DNA of 64,000 nucleotides, from contig NC_134036.1 of NCBI RefSeq assembly GCF_964204645.1, forward strand, positions 10,650,704 to 10,714,703, read 5' to 3'. Position numbers and translations under genes: made by a program. Shown here one piece after another: positions 11,393-22,519 of the stretch. Under the pieces are notes generated by a model. The model did not search any database and was not told the DNA's origin. It saw only the letters and a list, made by a program, of their open reading frames with translations. Source of the DNA: Tubulanus polymorphus (taxonomy: Eukaryota; Nemertea; Palaeonemertea; Tubulaniformes; Tubulanidae). Each line of letters starts with the position of its first letter. Within the stretch, counting starts at the first letter, position 1.

Positions 11393-12951
11393 TTACATGT
11401 CCAGGTGGCATAACTTATAATTCTTGAGGGTGTGGAACCGTTGAAAGCAAGGTACAGCACACATTGCTACGTAACATTGAATACACTCATATTTCGATTG
11501 TTTTCTGCCTCTGGGTCGAGTAGAATCTGAGCAAACTACACAATTCGGCCTGCCGCTTTCAACATTCCCTGGAAAGTGTGTTTCTATTGTGGCATTTCTC
11601 CAGTTGGTTGACGGCCACGAGACAGTGGGGTTTCGTTTATATATCCTTCCAGTAGTGATTCGGACGCCATTCGCTGAAATCTCTGCAGAGTGACATTGCC
11701 ATTGTTTTGTTGCAACTTGTGTATTAATTATGTAGGTATTCAGCATGCACACTGATAAGAGGGATTGAAATATTCTCGGGTACCACTTTCGAGATCTATG
11801 TGGAAATCTGTAGGTTTTTGTACGCTGATCCGAGACGTCAACGCCTCCCATGTATTTGTTATACTCATTGATACAACTCGGCTTCTTGATGTCCCGAAAA
11901 CCCGTTTATGTTCCACGTGCACGTATCTGTTTATCCATACAGTTATTTGTATATACATTTGTGAGGACATGTACCCTTTTTGTATCATGCCATGCGACAA
12001 CTAACATTATTCCATTACGACTGAAAACTGGGTCATCGCCTTTAGATAGTGGGTTGTGATGCGGTTTAATTGACAAATGTAATCCTTTTTGTGACACACG
12101 AATTGTTACACAGATACCGGTTTGACGATCACTAAACAATGTAGCTAGTGGTACACTGGTATAAAAATTGTCCATGAACACAATGTGGCCTTTATCATAG
12201 TTATACTCACAAAGTTTATAAACAATTCTAGCGCTGTTCTCATCTTCAGTGTCCACATCATTTCGATCATCGGCAGCATGGATTTTCCTGTGTAAAGAAT
12301 CCAATCTACTATATATGCTGACTTGGAATCTGAGAGAACAATTGCCTTGTACCCCCATTCATCTGGTTTATTTGGGTTGTACTGCTTGAATGTACTTTCG
12401 CCTTTGAAAGCAATTGTCATTTCATCTAGGGCTATGTTATGACGGCACATAAAATTGCTTGAATTTAGGTATAAGTAGATCTATAAGTGGTTTTGTTTTG
12501 AAGGCTCTCACATGACCTGGTTCCCCACGTGGTATTCTGTTCTCATTGTTGACTAAGTGAAGTTAACTCATAATCAAGGTGAATCGATCTCTTCTCATTA
12601 TTTTTTTGAACCCAGGTGTTTCTGTTGTCCAGTAAGTATCCCAGTATAGTTCAATTTCATGCTTTTCTACCAGTCCCATTATGAAGCATATAGAAATAAA
12701 AGCTTTCATTTCATGTATTGTTACAGGTTTCCATTCACGAAATCGCGACCTTGGCTTTAGATTCTCATTATTTTCAAGAAATTGTTTGAAATTGTTTCAC
12801 ACGCAATTCTTCAACTGTTTACATTGGTGTTCACAATCCACTCTTCTCGTATGGCTATGTAATTTCTTACCGGGTCTGTTAGTGTATTCTTTCGCGTAAT
12901 TCTCAGCAATCAGTATTAATATAAATCCGACAATAAACAACACGATATCCA
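11393..12951 (-). pseudogene. Decayed piggyBac (PGBD-type) transposase
   Basis: Read on the minus strand, conserved blocks of a piggyBac transposase follow in order across several frames. An N-terminal block (FILILIAENYAKEYTNR) lies near 12.9 kb. Next comes REWKPVTIHEMKAFISICFI with a following YW, near 12.7 kb. Then comes the first catalytic region IALDEMTIAFKGESTFKQYN (about 12.40-12.44 kb) and the second KGHIVFMDNFYTSVPLATLF (about 12.2 kb). The third lies in an ORF starting MGGVDVSDQ with RKWYPRIF (11.8 kb). A C-terminal cysteine-rich zinc-binding tail has CVVC, CIQC and a closing CxxxxH. Three catalytic Asp are visible: LDEM, MDNF and GVDVSD. At least three frameshifts or stops separate the blocks, so it cannot make a transposase. 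TTAA-flanked termini were not found. Confidence 0.85.
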
Positions 12952-13324
12952 TATTGTAGTTTCAACACTAGACGGACTTGAAGCCCCTGGCAGACGGTGC
13001 CGGATTGTAAAACTTGCAACGCGAGATCACTCGCTCCTCACCAGCTCACATTGGCACATACAGCGCAGGCCCGAGCGTGTGTCTCCGCCACAGACGACGC
13101 GCTATTACGTATAAATCGAACGTATTCTCTATGAATGTCCCCGTGAAAAACAAATATTCAAAGGCCCTTGCCACGCGACGCGTCTATGGAATGTACGTTG
13201 GTATCCGGTTCTGCTATTTATATCATCACAAAAGAAGTCGAAGTAGTTATAGTGTTTGCCTCGATCAGTTTTATATTTAGCATCAAACGGTGTCTACGCA
13301 TCACGGTTATCATCCAGCGTTCAT
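12952..13324. other. No gene recognised; 5' flank of the piggyBac pseudogene
   Basis: More GC-rich than its surroundings, with overlapping short ORFs that carry no motif. It may be the 5' leader or left end of the piggyBac element. Confidence 0.35.
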
Positions 13325-13531
13325 GTAGAGTACACGCTAGCGCTCAATTTGATCTCAGAGTTTCAGCGCAAGGTACTACACTTGCTTACTGAAATCCAAG
13401 CTGATGCGAGGAGGTGCCTAGCTGATAGAGAAGATAATGAATCGGACATTCATATCAACGCATTATCGGACATAGAGGAGTTCCAGCTTCTCAAATCAGA
13501 ATTAAGAGACCCCGAGAAACATGTAACACTG
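13325..13531 (+). CDS. Exon resembling the N-terminal part of a DUF4806 domain
   Basis: An open frame ends exactly at a ctg|gtatgt donor (13531/13532). The translation contains EFQRKVLHLLTEIQADARRC, then IHINALSDIEEFQLLKSELR and DPEKHVTL. This matches the layout of DUF4806 proteins of invertebrates as I know it: a leucine-rich helix followed by LP/LS-x-x-x-EF-x-x-L-x-x-L-x-D-x-E. The exon start is uncertain; an AG lies at about 13330. The following exon, expected to carry the glycine-rich second half, was not found downstream, so the gene may be broken by later insertions. The family's function is unknown and it is often found in transposon-related genes. Confidence 0.5.
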
Positions 13532-14636
13532 GTATGTTGTTTAAGCTGATTAAAAGTAGGTGGTGACACATATAAGGATGCAATATCGAATGTTATGAAG
13601 AAGTAAATATTATTCAAGCTGCTTCTTTTATCGATTTCATTTTGGACCAACAGTACTCATAAGTGAAAGAATACGCCCAGGAAAACCAACCCCCGTGAAG
13701 CTGGCTCCCGGTTCCTCGGTTCCCGGTTCGGCTCCCGATTAAAAACCATTTTGCGCGCGATGATCAAAACAAACATTTGCGCGATGTAAGCGTCAGCGGT
13801 TGCTCGGATTTTGTATAGTGTGCTTGAATACTGAGACGCCGGTGACCTAATTTCATTTTGTCTGCCTACAGAGACGCGGATGGCCTCAATTCTGGGGAAT
13901 GTAATAGTGGAGAATACTGCGATGTGAGCATCATCGGTCTGATACGAGGAAGATTGTACTGCATGATTTGTTATATGTTGCTAGTTTTTCACACAGCCAA
14001 TTGCGTTACTGCCCTGAGCCCGGTTTAAGTAATGATTCTAATTGAAAATGCTTAATTGGGGGTAGTTAATTGGTATACCTTTGTCAGCGATATGAAGTTG
14101 GCTATTGAAATGTGTAATGAAATAAATATCTTCATTACAGGCATTGTCAACATATTTGAAAATCATTTTGAATCGGTAGCCGAATCGGGACCCGGGAAGC
14201 GGGAGCAGGCTACTGGTTCGGCTCCCGATTCCAAATATGAAGCTGGCTACTTATTCGATTCGACTCTATTGCGGACAGGTAAATGTTATGATTGCGTAAG
14301 CATGGTGTCTGCTCTTGAAGTACTAGCCGCAACCTTGACCAACAGTCGAGACGAGGGCAATCGAGACGTCTAAACACAACGCGCAACCATGTCCGCTGAC
14401 TGCGAGCGTTGCCCCGAGTGTTGACCTGCACTATGACTCAGCAAGTCATAATATCTTCTTTCATTCATTGAATGTTTTGTGAAATAAGCGAAATCCTCGG
14501 AAATGTCTTTCTTATTATAAACTGCAAGCAGCTGCTACTACGTCATCATTCCGATATGAATGTATGAAGCTACGAGATGTACGCGTGACTTGTGATATGT
14601 AGGTTTCCATAGACAAGTGGCTGTCCAATATCAATA
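13532..14636. repeat. No gene recognised; holds diverged direct repeats
   Basis: About 13979-14053 (cacagccaattgcgttactg, then gccctgagcccggttt) recurs at about 14810-14886 (cacagccaattgggttaatt, then gccctgggcccggttt), on either side of the foldback element. A second pair of words (ggttcggctcccgatt) occurs at about 13725 and 14214. This suggests a local duplication that was later split by the foldback insertion. Confidence 0.45.
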
Positions 14637-14801
14637 GTAGATAAAAACCCACAATAAAAAGAGAGAATATCTGGTAGCTTAACGTTTCAACTCAATTCTA
14701 TGAGGCATTTTCAAAAACTGTTTTTGAAAATGGCTCATGGAATTGAGTTGAAACGTTAAGCTACCAGATAGTTTTTCTTTTTATTGTGGGTTTTTATCTA
14801 C
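14637..14801. mobile_element. 165-bp perfect-stem foldback element
   Basis: An almost exact palindrome. Each arm of about 80 bp starts gtagataaaaacccacaata and includes ctggtagcttaacgtttcaa, and the arms meet at aaaaactgttttt. It has no ORF. The words cccacaata and aacgttt also occur in the same order at the ends of a region inside the 2.2-kb transposons (near 27670 and 29110), and they resemble Penelope-like element tails. It may therefore be a Penelope-derived foldback. Confidence 0.8.
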
Positions 14802-15451
14802 TTGTGATACGTAGTTTTTCCCACAGCCAATTGGGTTAATTAATGCCCTGGGCCCGGTTTAGGTGATAATTCGAATTGAAAGTGCTATATTCTAGTTAGT
14901 GAATTCGATGATGAAATCTGTTTCACCAACGCTTATTAGGGAAAAGTGAATTAATCGTAATTATCTCCGAAGTTAATTCCAAATTAATTAGTCCTATACG
15001 ATGAAGAAACTATCATTCATAGAATGACCAGCCCCGTCGCTAATTATGCACCGGAATGTGGGGGAGCTTAAATTCCCGTTCGTGAAACCCGAAACCCGAC
15101 CCTGGAGAAAACGCGATCAACGAGATCAAAAATTAGACATGTCAAATAAACAGGCGTTCGAACGAGACGTCCGCCCACCGTCCGAATCACCTCTTTAATC
15201 CTATAGACGCCTATCTTTTGTTAAGTATTATATTTTCCATAAAAGATATTTCAATATACGTTGGTTGTTCTAGAGTTTCAATTTCATCGTTTTTTCGTCT
15301 TGCGTCCAAATACTGAATACGTGTTAAATACTGAAAACGTGTCTGTTTCTATTCGAATCGTACAGTATAATTGAACAGCCGTTCGGCTTGAACTCTAGAA
15401 CAACTGAACCGATCGTTTCGACGTTGACGAGAAATCTTCACGCTTACAAGT
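14802..15451. other. No gene recognised
   Basis: Holds the second copy of the cacagccaattg repeat (about 14810-14886). No coding signal. Confidence 0.4.
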
Positions 15452-15655
15452 GCGCAGTGAATTGGTTACGAGCGATACGAGTATATATGATAACAATACT
15501 TATAAACCAACTCCAAAGCTTCGATCACCGGCCGCTCATCTAAACTGTGTTCACAACTGAAACGCGCAGTGAATTGGTTATGAAGCGAGACGAGTAGCTT
15601 TGACTATATTAACCAGCTCCAATGTCTCGATCGCCGGCCGCTCATCTAAACTGTT
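15452..15655. repeat. Two tandem ~112-bp copies, possible duplicated promoter segment
   Basis: cgcagtgaattggttacgag starts the first copy and cgcagtgaattggttatgaa the second. Both end in ggccgctcatctaaactgtg or a close variant. A third decayed copy (aaactgttttcacaactcaa) lies near 16612. They sit 1-2 kb upstream of the C-type lectin start exon on the same strand, so they may be 5' regulatory DNA. That role is inference only. Confidence 0.5.
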
Positions 15656-17719
15656 TTCACGCTGCCTCCGTTTGTGACCTTAGGATAGCAAGCTCAGTCT
15701 ATCTACGCGCAATGGTGACTGGAAAGTTGCCTCTTGACATCAGTCTCATTAAAAGCTACCAAAAATCTAATCGTGACAATGTAAATAAAACCCGATCAAG
15801 ACTGTATATATGTAAGTGTACAAACATGTATTCAATATTCACGTGTCTGTGCCGCTTTCTTACTGACGGTCTATCAATACGCATAGCACTGTCCGTTTGA
15901 TTGCGATACATTCACGGACCTAACTCACTGTATATTAGAAACACATAACTGCTACCAGTGTAAAACTTATACTTTTAGGCAAATTCAGCACCAGATGTGA
16001 AGTACCAACTGCGCACCCCTTGACGGAGAAACCCATCCTAATCGGAGCTGCACCGTCGATGTCATACAACTACACTTCGGATACCCCAGGGCCATACTCT
16101 CATCTGGAAAATTTGCGTTTCGAAATGTCCTTTCTTCCTATCTAGTCAACACGCGGGATCATCAACTTAGAGGACTTCTACATCAACATCTACCCGAGGA
16201 AAAAAACCACACTAAACTATCGGACTATTTACACGTAGAAAACGACCAAAAAAATATAAAAATGGACAAAATGATCTTGTAATATAGCTATTTCCAGAAT
16301 CTCATTGTATTAAATTAGGCAGCCAGAAAAATTCATCCCAATCAGTCGCTTGCCGGTTCAGACTGAATGGAAGATTGTTTGGATGAACCGGAACCGAATT
16401 TCCAATTATGTACTTCGATTTTAAAATATTCTGTTTACTCGACCGCCGATCACACATCTATATCTGTACTTCGATTTCCGATTTCAAAGTCAAACCCCCT
16501 GTTTCGCTCCCGGCAGGTGTGGTGGGTCTGTAAGGGACACTCAATCGAAAAATCAAACAAAATTTACCAGCCAAATAAATAAATAATGGGGACAATCCCT
16601 ATTTTAAGATCAAAACTGTTTTCACAACTCAAACGTCGTTAAGTGAACTAGCGAGGCGGATGGCTTATGCTAGTACCTACTCGCTCGAAAGCTGCTATCG
16701 TCGTCACTTCCGAGATCGATTCTTATAAATTCGGCGATTGTTTACGCTTTGAGCTGTTTGCTGTAGACGCATTACTCCGACGACGAACTGAAATATAAGA
16801 AAGCCGCGACAATCGCTGAAAAGGTATTTACGTCTTAACATTCTGTAACCATCGCGCACGACGATGCGAGTGACAATATGGGAGCCCTCGCCCGGTTATT
16901 GATTTTCGAAAATCTCGATGGCGAAATAATCATTCGTTTCATGATAAATAGAATTATTATATTATTTCATATGCTCAGCGAAATATTCAATTGAATGCGA
17001 TGGAAATAATGAACATTCCACGCAAGATTAATTGCAAGACTCTAAAGTCAATTACTGTGATGAACTGACTGGCTTTATAAAGTAACAAGCGGATGTGATG
17101 CATATGAACATGGGTCCAATTGCAAAGTAGGGGCTTACATTCCAGATGGGACTCAGACCATCTTGGTTCTATTGTCGATCTAACAATCTATGACCAGACT
17201 TGTGACGATGACCACTTTTGGATTAAGTCGCACTGAGGTCCCGACAGGTTTCGCTGTTGGGTTATTAGTCGACCGCGTTTCAATTTTCATCGATATCCAA
17301 TTTCACTGAAAATGAAGCATTACCACTGGGTTTAAGTTTAGTTCTCTAACTACTTATTGTTTTGGTCTTGGGCTACATTCAAGTAAGGCACATAGCTATT
17401 TGAATTGAGTTGAATTCATTTTGCTTTTCAAAATTACATTATGAAACGGAAAAATTAACAGAGTTTCGCGTGAAACTTTTTACAATATATAGCATTAATG
17501 AAAATAGAGGGGATCGTGAGAAGTCAAAAAGTGACGTATACGAATCCGAGCACCCTAACTTTATGCAAATACATATGTAATACAAAGATTATGACGATTA
17601 TGCAAGTATTATTTAGATAAAAGTAGATAATTACAATTAGATAAAATGCAAATATATAATAATACTATATTTAAATGTCACTAGATAGGAATTTTACAAT
17701 ATTTGTCTATTTCTTTCAG
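15656..17719. other. No gene recognised; presumed 5' region of the C-type lectin gene
   Basis: The ATG exon at 17720 is preceded directly by an acceptor (tatttctttcag), so a non-coding first exon is expected in this stretch. One candidate is the tataaattcgg near 16723-16740 followed by a possible gtattt donor near 16820. The segment around 16490-16550 (cgctcccggcaggtgtggtg) is similar to one at about 20676-20715, a dispersed repeat. Confidence 0.35.
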
Positions 17720-20278
17720 ATGCATTACGTCATAACTCTGGGAGCCGCGCTGCTGCTGTTGGTGACGTCTTGTAGGTCGTCATGTCTGATATCGAGGGCT
17801 AGTAAGTAACGGCGAAGCGGCGCTGTCACTGTCACGCCCAAATTTATTTAGCCAAATTATTCCTAATACAACAAGGAAACGAAGTTGTTGAAATTGTCGC
17901 TACATTTTACGCCGTCCGTCCAAGAACGGAGTTCTGATAAGAAAGCGAATATATTAAACTGTTAAATAAATGTCACCTGACTCTTTGGCTATAGGTAAGA
18001 CATCACTACGAACACTGATTGTAAAGTGGCAATAAAAATGCTATATCAGGGAATTTGAAAACCAAAAATACTTGAAATAGATTTCTTAGAAATGACTAAG
18101 TTCTCAAAACTATTTATACGAATACTTCAACATTATTTTGCACAGAATACTAAGTTTTTTCGGAAGGGGAATGGTTATTTGAGTATTAAATAATCAAATT
18201 CATCCGCAGGAGGTACCCTAGATCCAGCTCCGTCCCAAACACCGTTTGTTTCATTTTTAGAGTGTAAATGCGAGACGGGTTGGTCACCGGCAGGAAACGA
18301 CAAATGCTTCAAGATTTCATCGGTTTACGGTCCGTTCGATAGGATCAAACTTTGCCCCAACAGTTCAATGGCTAAAATTGAGAACCAAGAGCAAAAAGAT
18401 GTTGCCAGAAGTAAGTACTATTTTAGTCAAACGTGTTTCGATATGAAATTATGGAAATATATCTTTCAGGAACTAAGTATTAAGTACTTCACCTTTGGCA
18501 TTCAATACCTAAAACACTAGTGTCCCTATGGTTAATATTACTTTCACCAGTCTTCGTAAAAAAGATTTAAAGCCAATTTGAAAAACCATATGCTATGTAA
18601 CACTTGACTCGCAAAAGCAACATCGGGCGTGAGTTTTGTAGTCTAGTATTAACTTTAACCCGGGGGCTTACTCAATTCATTTTCGATTGAACACCCCCCC
18701 CCCCCCAAACGTGCATCTCAACCGCACGGCTCCACGCCGCGACTAAACAACCTCGCCAGAACGGAGAGTCCAGAGCCGTACGGATGGCCACGTGATCGAT
18801 AAAAGAGTGCGAGTCAAACGGACGTATTCGAGAGTCGACCTGCCCCGGTAGGTGAAAGATCCGGTCTTGACGCGCGCAACGAAGATCATATATTTTTATA
18901 TTTATACATCCTAGAGTGCTTAAAACACAATTCTCCCGGCCAGTGTATAGAAAGACACGCGTGTGGTATGTTTTCACTGTTTGTTTTTTTTGACGCCTTA
19001 TGAAACGTTACCATTATGAAACCTAAACAATGTTAACCATTCAGCGTCATTTTACAAACGACAGCCGTAAATCGATGTGCAAAACGTCACAGGTCTATGT
19101 GTACACAAACAAGCTATCTGGCAAAATATTATTGACATAGATGTAGAATGGCTTCCTGTGATTATATAATGACCTATATTTGAACGTCGAAATGTTATAT
19201 TGCATTGAATATCATTAGAAGACGTATTGTAATAGTAAAGGATGTATGATTATATCAGAAGCGGCAGGCATAAATAGAAATGATAAGTAAATCGGATTAT
19301 TCGGTTAAATGGCGGATGTATACACGATTTGGAAGTCTGATATAAAAGTCAGACCCTGACGTGGGCATGCCGGTGGAATGACGAAGCTATCTACGATGTG
19401 TGTAGGGCCGGCGTGAATTTCATCAGCGGCTACAAGCGGTCAATATGAAAATGTGTAAACATATAATTTCAATATTCAAACGTTTTAGAAAATATGTTTG
19501 ATATTAGGAGTATGCAGGTTTCGTGAGATTATCAATTTATAATAGCATAGCTATCATATACGGCTCCGCGTCCTCTGATGGCATGTGTATTAGGTGACAA
19601 TTCAATTCAATTCTTTATTGATCCTTATTACATTGAAATCTCGGGATAAAATTCCCAAATTCAATAAACACAAGTTTTAAAATAAATTAATACAACATAC
19701 ATGACACACGGGTAATTCATACAGAACAACATAAGCATGTTATTTTAAATGACAATGTCTACTTCAACCCACCCAGACTCAAGACTCTAGGATATCGAGT
19801 GACAGCCAAACCCGTGGCCCGGGCCGGCTGGCTAGGCCACACGATATGCTCGAAGTCATGTTGAAGCAGACATCAGAAGAGCTCGTTCTTCAACCATGGA
19901 GGCAATGAAGTTGCAGACCAGCTTAGAGGCATGAGTAAATGAAGTCGGTCGCAAGTTCGCGATCAATTATTGAGAATTTTCAATAAAAAAATCTAAACCA
20001 CTACTAGAGTCGAAGACCCGCTGTATCATCTACCCAATCGCCAAATCTCATCATTCCCCAAATTTCTTAAAACTTCGATTTCAAATTTGCAATTCCACAT
20101 TAGCTTAGCCCAGAAATTATACATTTTTTTCGCAGGCGTCAAATAATTTTCTAAAATTAATTTTCTTGTTTATGATTACTTTTACTGTCTGACGTAAGCG
20201 TCGTACATTCATTCTACAGTGCTTGAAGATGGGTACTACAGACACGCGTGGATTGGAAATAGCAAATTCGAACCCACG
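17720..20278 (+). CDS. C-type lectin-like secreted protein (three exons, 3' part missing)
   Basis: Exon 1 (17720-17801) encodes a signal peptide, MHYVITLGAALLLLVTSC, ending at a gtaagt donor in phase 1. Exon 2 (18261-18410, phases 1/1) reads CKCETGWSPAGNDKCFKISS, then CPNSSMAKIENQEQKD. This is the start of a C-type lectin fold: a C-x-x-GW segment, KCF, and the SxAxIxNxxEQ helix. Exon 3 (20220-20278, phase 1 to 0) reads EDGYYRHAWIGNSKFEPT and contains the WIG signature strand. All junctions are GT-AG and keep frame. The last part of the domain (the WND-type sugar/calcium site and final cysteines) is not found before the Polinton at 21568, so it is lost, moved or further away. The product would be extracellular and possibly an immune recognition lectin. 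Sugar binding cannot be judged without the missing half. Confidence 0.75.
18411..20219. repeat. C-type lectin intron with poly-C tract and a LINE/SINE-like tail
   Basis: Intron between lectin exons 2 and 3. It holds a C-tract at about 18694-18707. A segment at about 19597-19745 has the look of an inverted retroposon 3' tail (ttctttattgatccttatta, aattcccaaattcaataaac). The ORF at 18672-18977 on the other strand spans the poly-C tract and has no motif, so it is not called. Confidence 0.45.
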
Positions 20279-21567
20279 GTGAGTCGCTTCATCTTTGATA
20301 TACGGTAATGGTTGAAACACCGAGGTGTTAAAATAATTGTAAACGAAAATCCCACGCGCATAGAGACGAGAGAATCGAAATCGACTTTTTTTTCGACGAT
20401 TATAGTAACCTTTAGGAATATCATTAGTATTCCTGAAGAAAATATCAAATGTTATATTTTTACAAGAAAATTACGATTATTGTAGATTAAAAACAATGGA
20501 GAGTATAATTAAATGGGTGATATTCAGTGAAATGATTTGATAAGATTAAGGTGGTCGATTTTGGCTAAATTGAAAGAAGTTGGTTCCCCGATCGCCGATT
20601 TTGTACTTCGATTTAGACCAGAAAATATGCAAAATTCGACAGTTCTGCACCCAACCGTAATCGATTCCCTCCTGTCGCTCCCGCCAGGTTGTGGTGAGTT
20701 TGTAATGGACACTAAATTAATGCGAATCAAATGTTGTCTATGTAGCGGTTGTAGTGTAAACATATAAAATAATAATTTAGGTAGTGACTGCAGTTGTCCA
20801 TAGGTAGCGTAGTCGTAGTCACTCTGCTGTGCCGGGGCGCTCGCTACACGGGTCCGCCTGGGTCGACCGCACTCGGGTAGTGAATACGGCAAGGAGACTC
20901 TTGTCTTCCCCAGGAAAGTAAATTGTATAAACTATGTAGAATTCGTTCCTCTAAAGAAAAATGTCGCTAAAAAGGGCGCTTAAGCAATACGCTCTCCTCC
21001 AAACAGTCGCCTTCCTACTCAACGTAGCCTTAATCTGTGTGGCTTATACAGACCCCCCAACCCGCTCTCCTCGGAGTAATCCGCTTTAGGGGCTTTCCTC
21101 GGACGAAACTCGCAGTGTTGATTACTCGACGGATATGGCTACCCCCATTCCAAGTGCCCTCTCGCACATAGCTGTCCCCCGTCATCTCAGGAGCTAATTG
21201 CGACTCATGCCAGATCTGTCAAACTAGTCGTATGCATAAGTGTTATCGGTAGCGACGGTCAATAGGGGGATGATCCTCACGTAAAACTAAATGGGTGAGA
21301 TGCAGCAGGAAAACAACAGAAATCCTCGTCCTTCCTTCCAGTGCCGGCGAATCAAATAAACGCAAGATTCGAAGTTTGATTGGAATGTAGTACGAATTAT
21401 TAAATATATATATATTTTCTTATAATACAAAATTCATCGTTCTTGATGCCGAGGGGACATCACGTCCACACGCAAAATACATTGATTCTTTACATTTCGA
21501 TATATAAAAAGAATGTTCCCTTCTTGGCTTGCAAAGCCTTGGTACAGACAATGTACGGTAGCATATA
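20279..21567. other. No gene recognised between lectin exon 3 and the Polinton
   Basis: I searched all frames for the remaining lectin exons and found none convincing. The ORFs at 20524-20892 overlap on opposite strands and include the dispersed repeat shared with about 16490-16550. Confidence 0.4.
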
Positions 21568-22142
21568 AGTAATATAGGTAATGGGCTTTCAAGCCAAAGG
21601 TCGAACGGTCGAGCTCATTAAAAAACAAAACATTAAAAGTAATTTAAAACGATAATATATTTTCATAACCGTGTGCATTTTATATTATAACTAAATATTT
21701 ATTCTAAGATATCAATAATTTAAATTTAAAAAGCATATTGTATTAAATCAATTGGTCGCTCCGCGACCAATTGATTTATTTACAATACACAAATTCATAT
21801 AATCAAATATATTTTAATAATAATTATTATTCTATTATTCAACTGAAATACACACGGTTATGAAAATATATTATAGTTTTAGATTACTTTTAATATTTGT
21901 TTTTAATGAACTCGACCGTTCAACCTTTAACCTGAAAGCCCATTACCCCTATTACTCTTAAAATAATCATATACATGAATAACATTTAAATTGACAGATT
22001 ATTCAATATAAAAGTATATATTTACAACATTATTTCAATATTCATATTTGTGTGAGTTAGATTTTTAAACATTAAAAGTGTTAGTAAAGTGTGATTGAAA
22101 TAATACATGATATAAATCATTGAACTTCTAAAATCAATTTAA
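21568..22142. repeat. Left terminal inverted repeat of the Polinton, outer part palindromic
   Basis: The inverse of 43222-44597 (minus the MITE). The outer 389 bp (21568-21956) form an imperfect palindrome of their own. Both ends begin AGTAAT, the first ~105 bp of each arm are homologous, and the exact centre is caattggtcgc-tcc-gcgaccaattg (21749-21773). The inner ~185 bp (21957-22142) are shared only with the right end. The first gene begins 22 bp inside the repeat. Confidence 0.85.
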
Positions 22143-22163
22143 AAAAAAAAAATTGATATTAAA

Positions 22164-22502
22164 ATGGAAGCAAATAAGTACTACTGTCCAACATGTAATA
22201 TCAATATAGATAAATCCCAAAAAGCAAGACACAATAAAACTAAAACACATTTAGAGAATAAATTGAAATTAGAATATGAAGATGATATATTAGAAACTAA
22301 ATTAGATGAATTAAAGAATGAAAAAGAAACATACAAATGTGATACACGTAATCAATCATTCAGTGATAAAAGATATTATAATGAACATTTAAAATCTAAA
22401 AGTCATATTAGAAATAAGAATAATGATATTTTAGGTGAAGATTATTTTGATAAAGATAATGATAAGAAACAGAAGACAATTAAAAGCATAAAAATAAATT
22501 AA
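22164..22502 (+). CDS. Small C2H2 zinc-finger protein of the Polinton
   Basis: 112 residues. The first finger is YYCPTCNINIDKSQKARHNK with a closing TKTH (C-x2-C-x11-H-x5-H). A second finger near residues 59-82 keeps its first Cys and both His, but its second Cys is Arg (CDTR), so it probably cannot hold zinc. Lysine- and acid-rich linkers suggest a nucleic-acid-binding protein. It is the first gene inside the left repeat and is followed 17 bp later by the polymerase, so it is likely co-expressed. A decayed second copy at 45352-45699 has lost a different Cys of the same finger. Its function in the element is unknown. Confidence 0.75.
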   Translation: MEANKYYCPTCNINIDKSQKARHNKTKTHLENKLKLEYEDDILETKLDELKNEKETYKCDTRNQSFSDKRYYNEHLKSKSHIRNKNNDILGEDYFDKDNDKKQKTIKSIKIN

Positions 22503-22519
22503 ACAATAAAAGACCATAT

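Noticed and set aside
18672-18977. Minus-strand ORF with a glycine run
   Set aside because: The glycines come from a poly-C tract inside the lectin intron; no conserved features.
20524-20892. ORFs downstream of lectin exon 3 as the missing lectin exons
   Set aside because: They lack the expected cysteines and WND-type motif and include a dispersed repeat shared with about 16.5 kb.
21434-21628. Short ORF across the left Polinton boundary
   Set aside because: Its first 20 codons come from the inverted repeat and also open the LINE-tail ORF at 44537; it is a boundary artefact.
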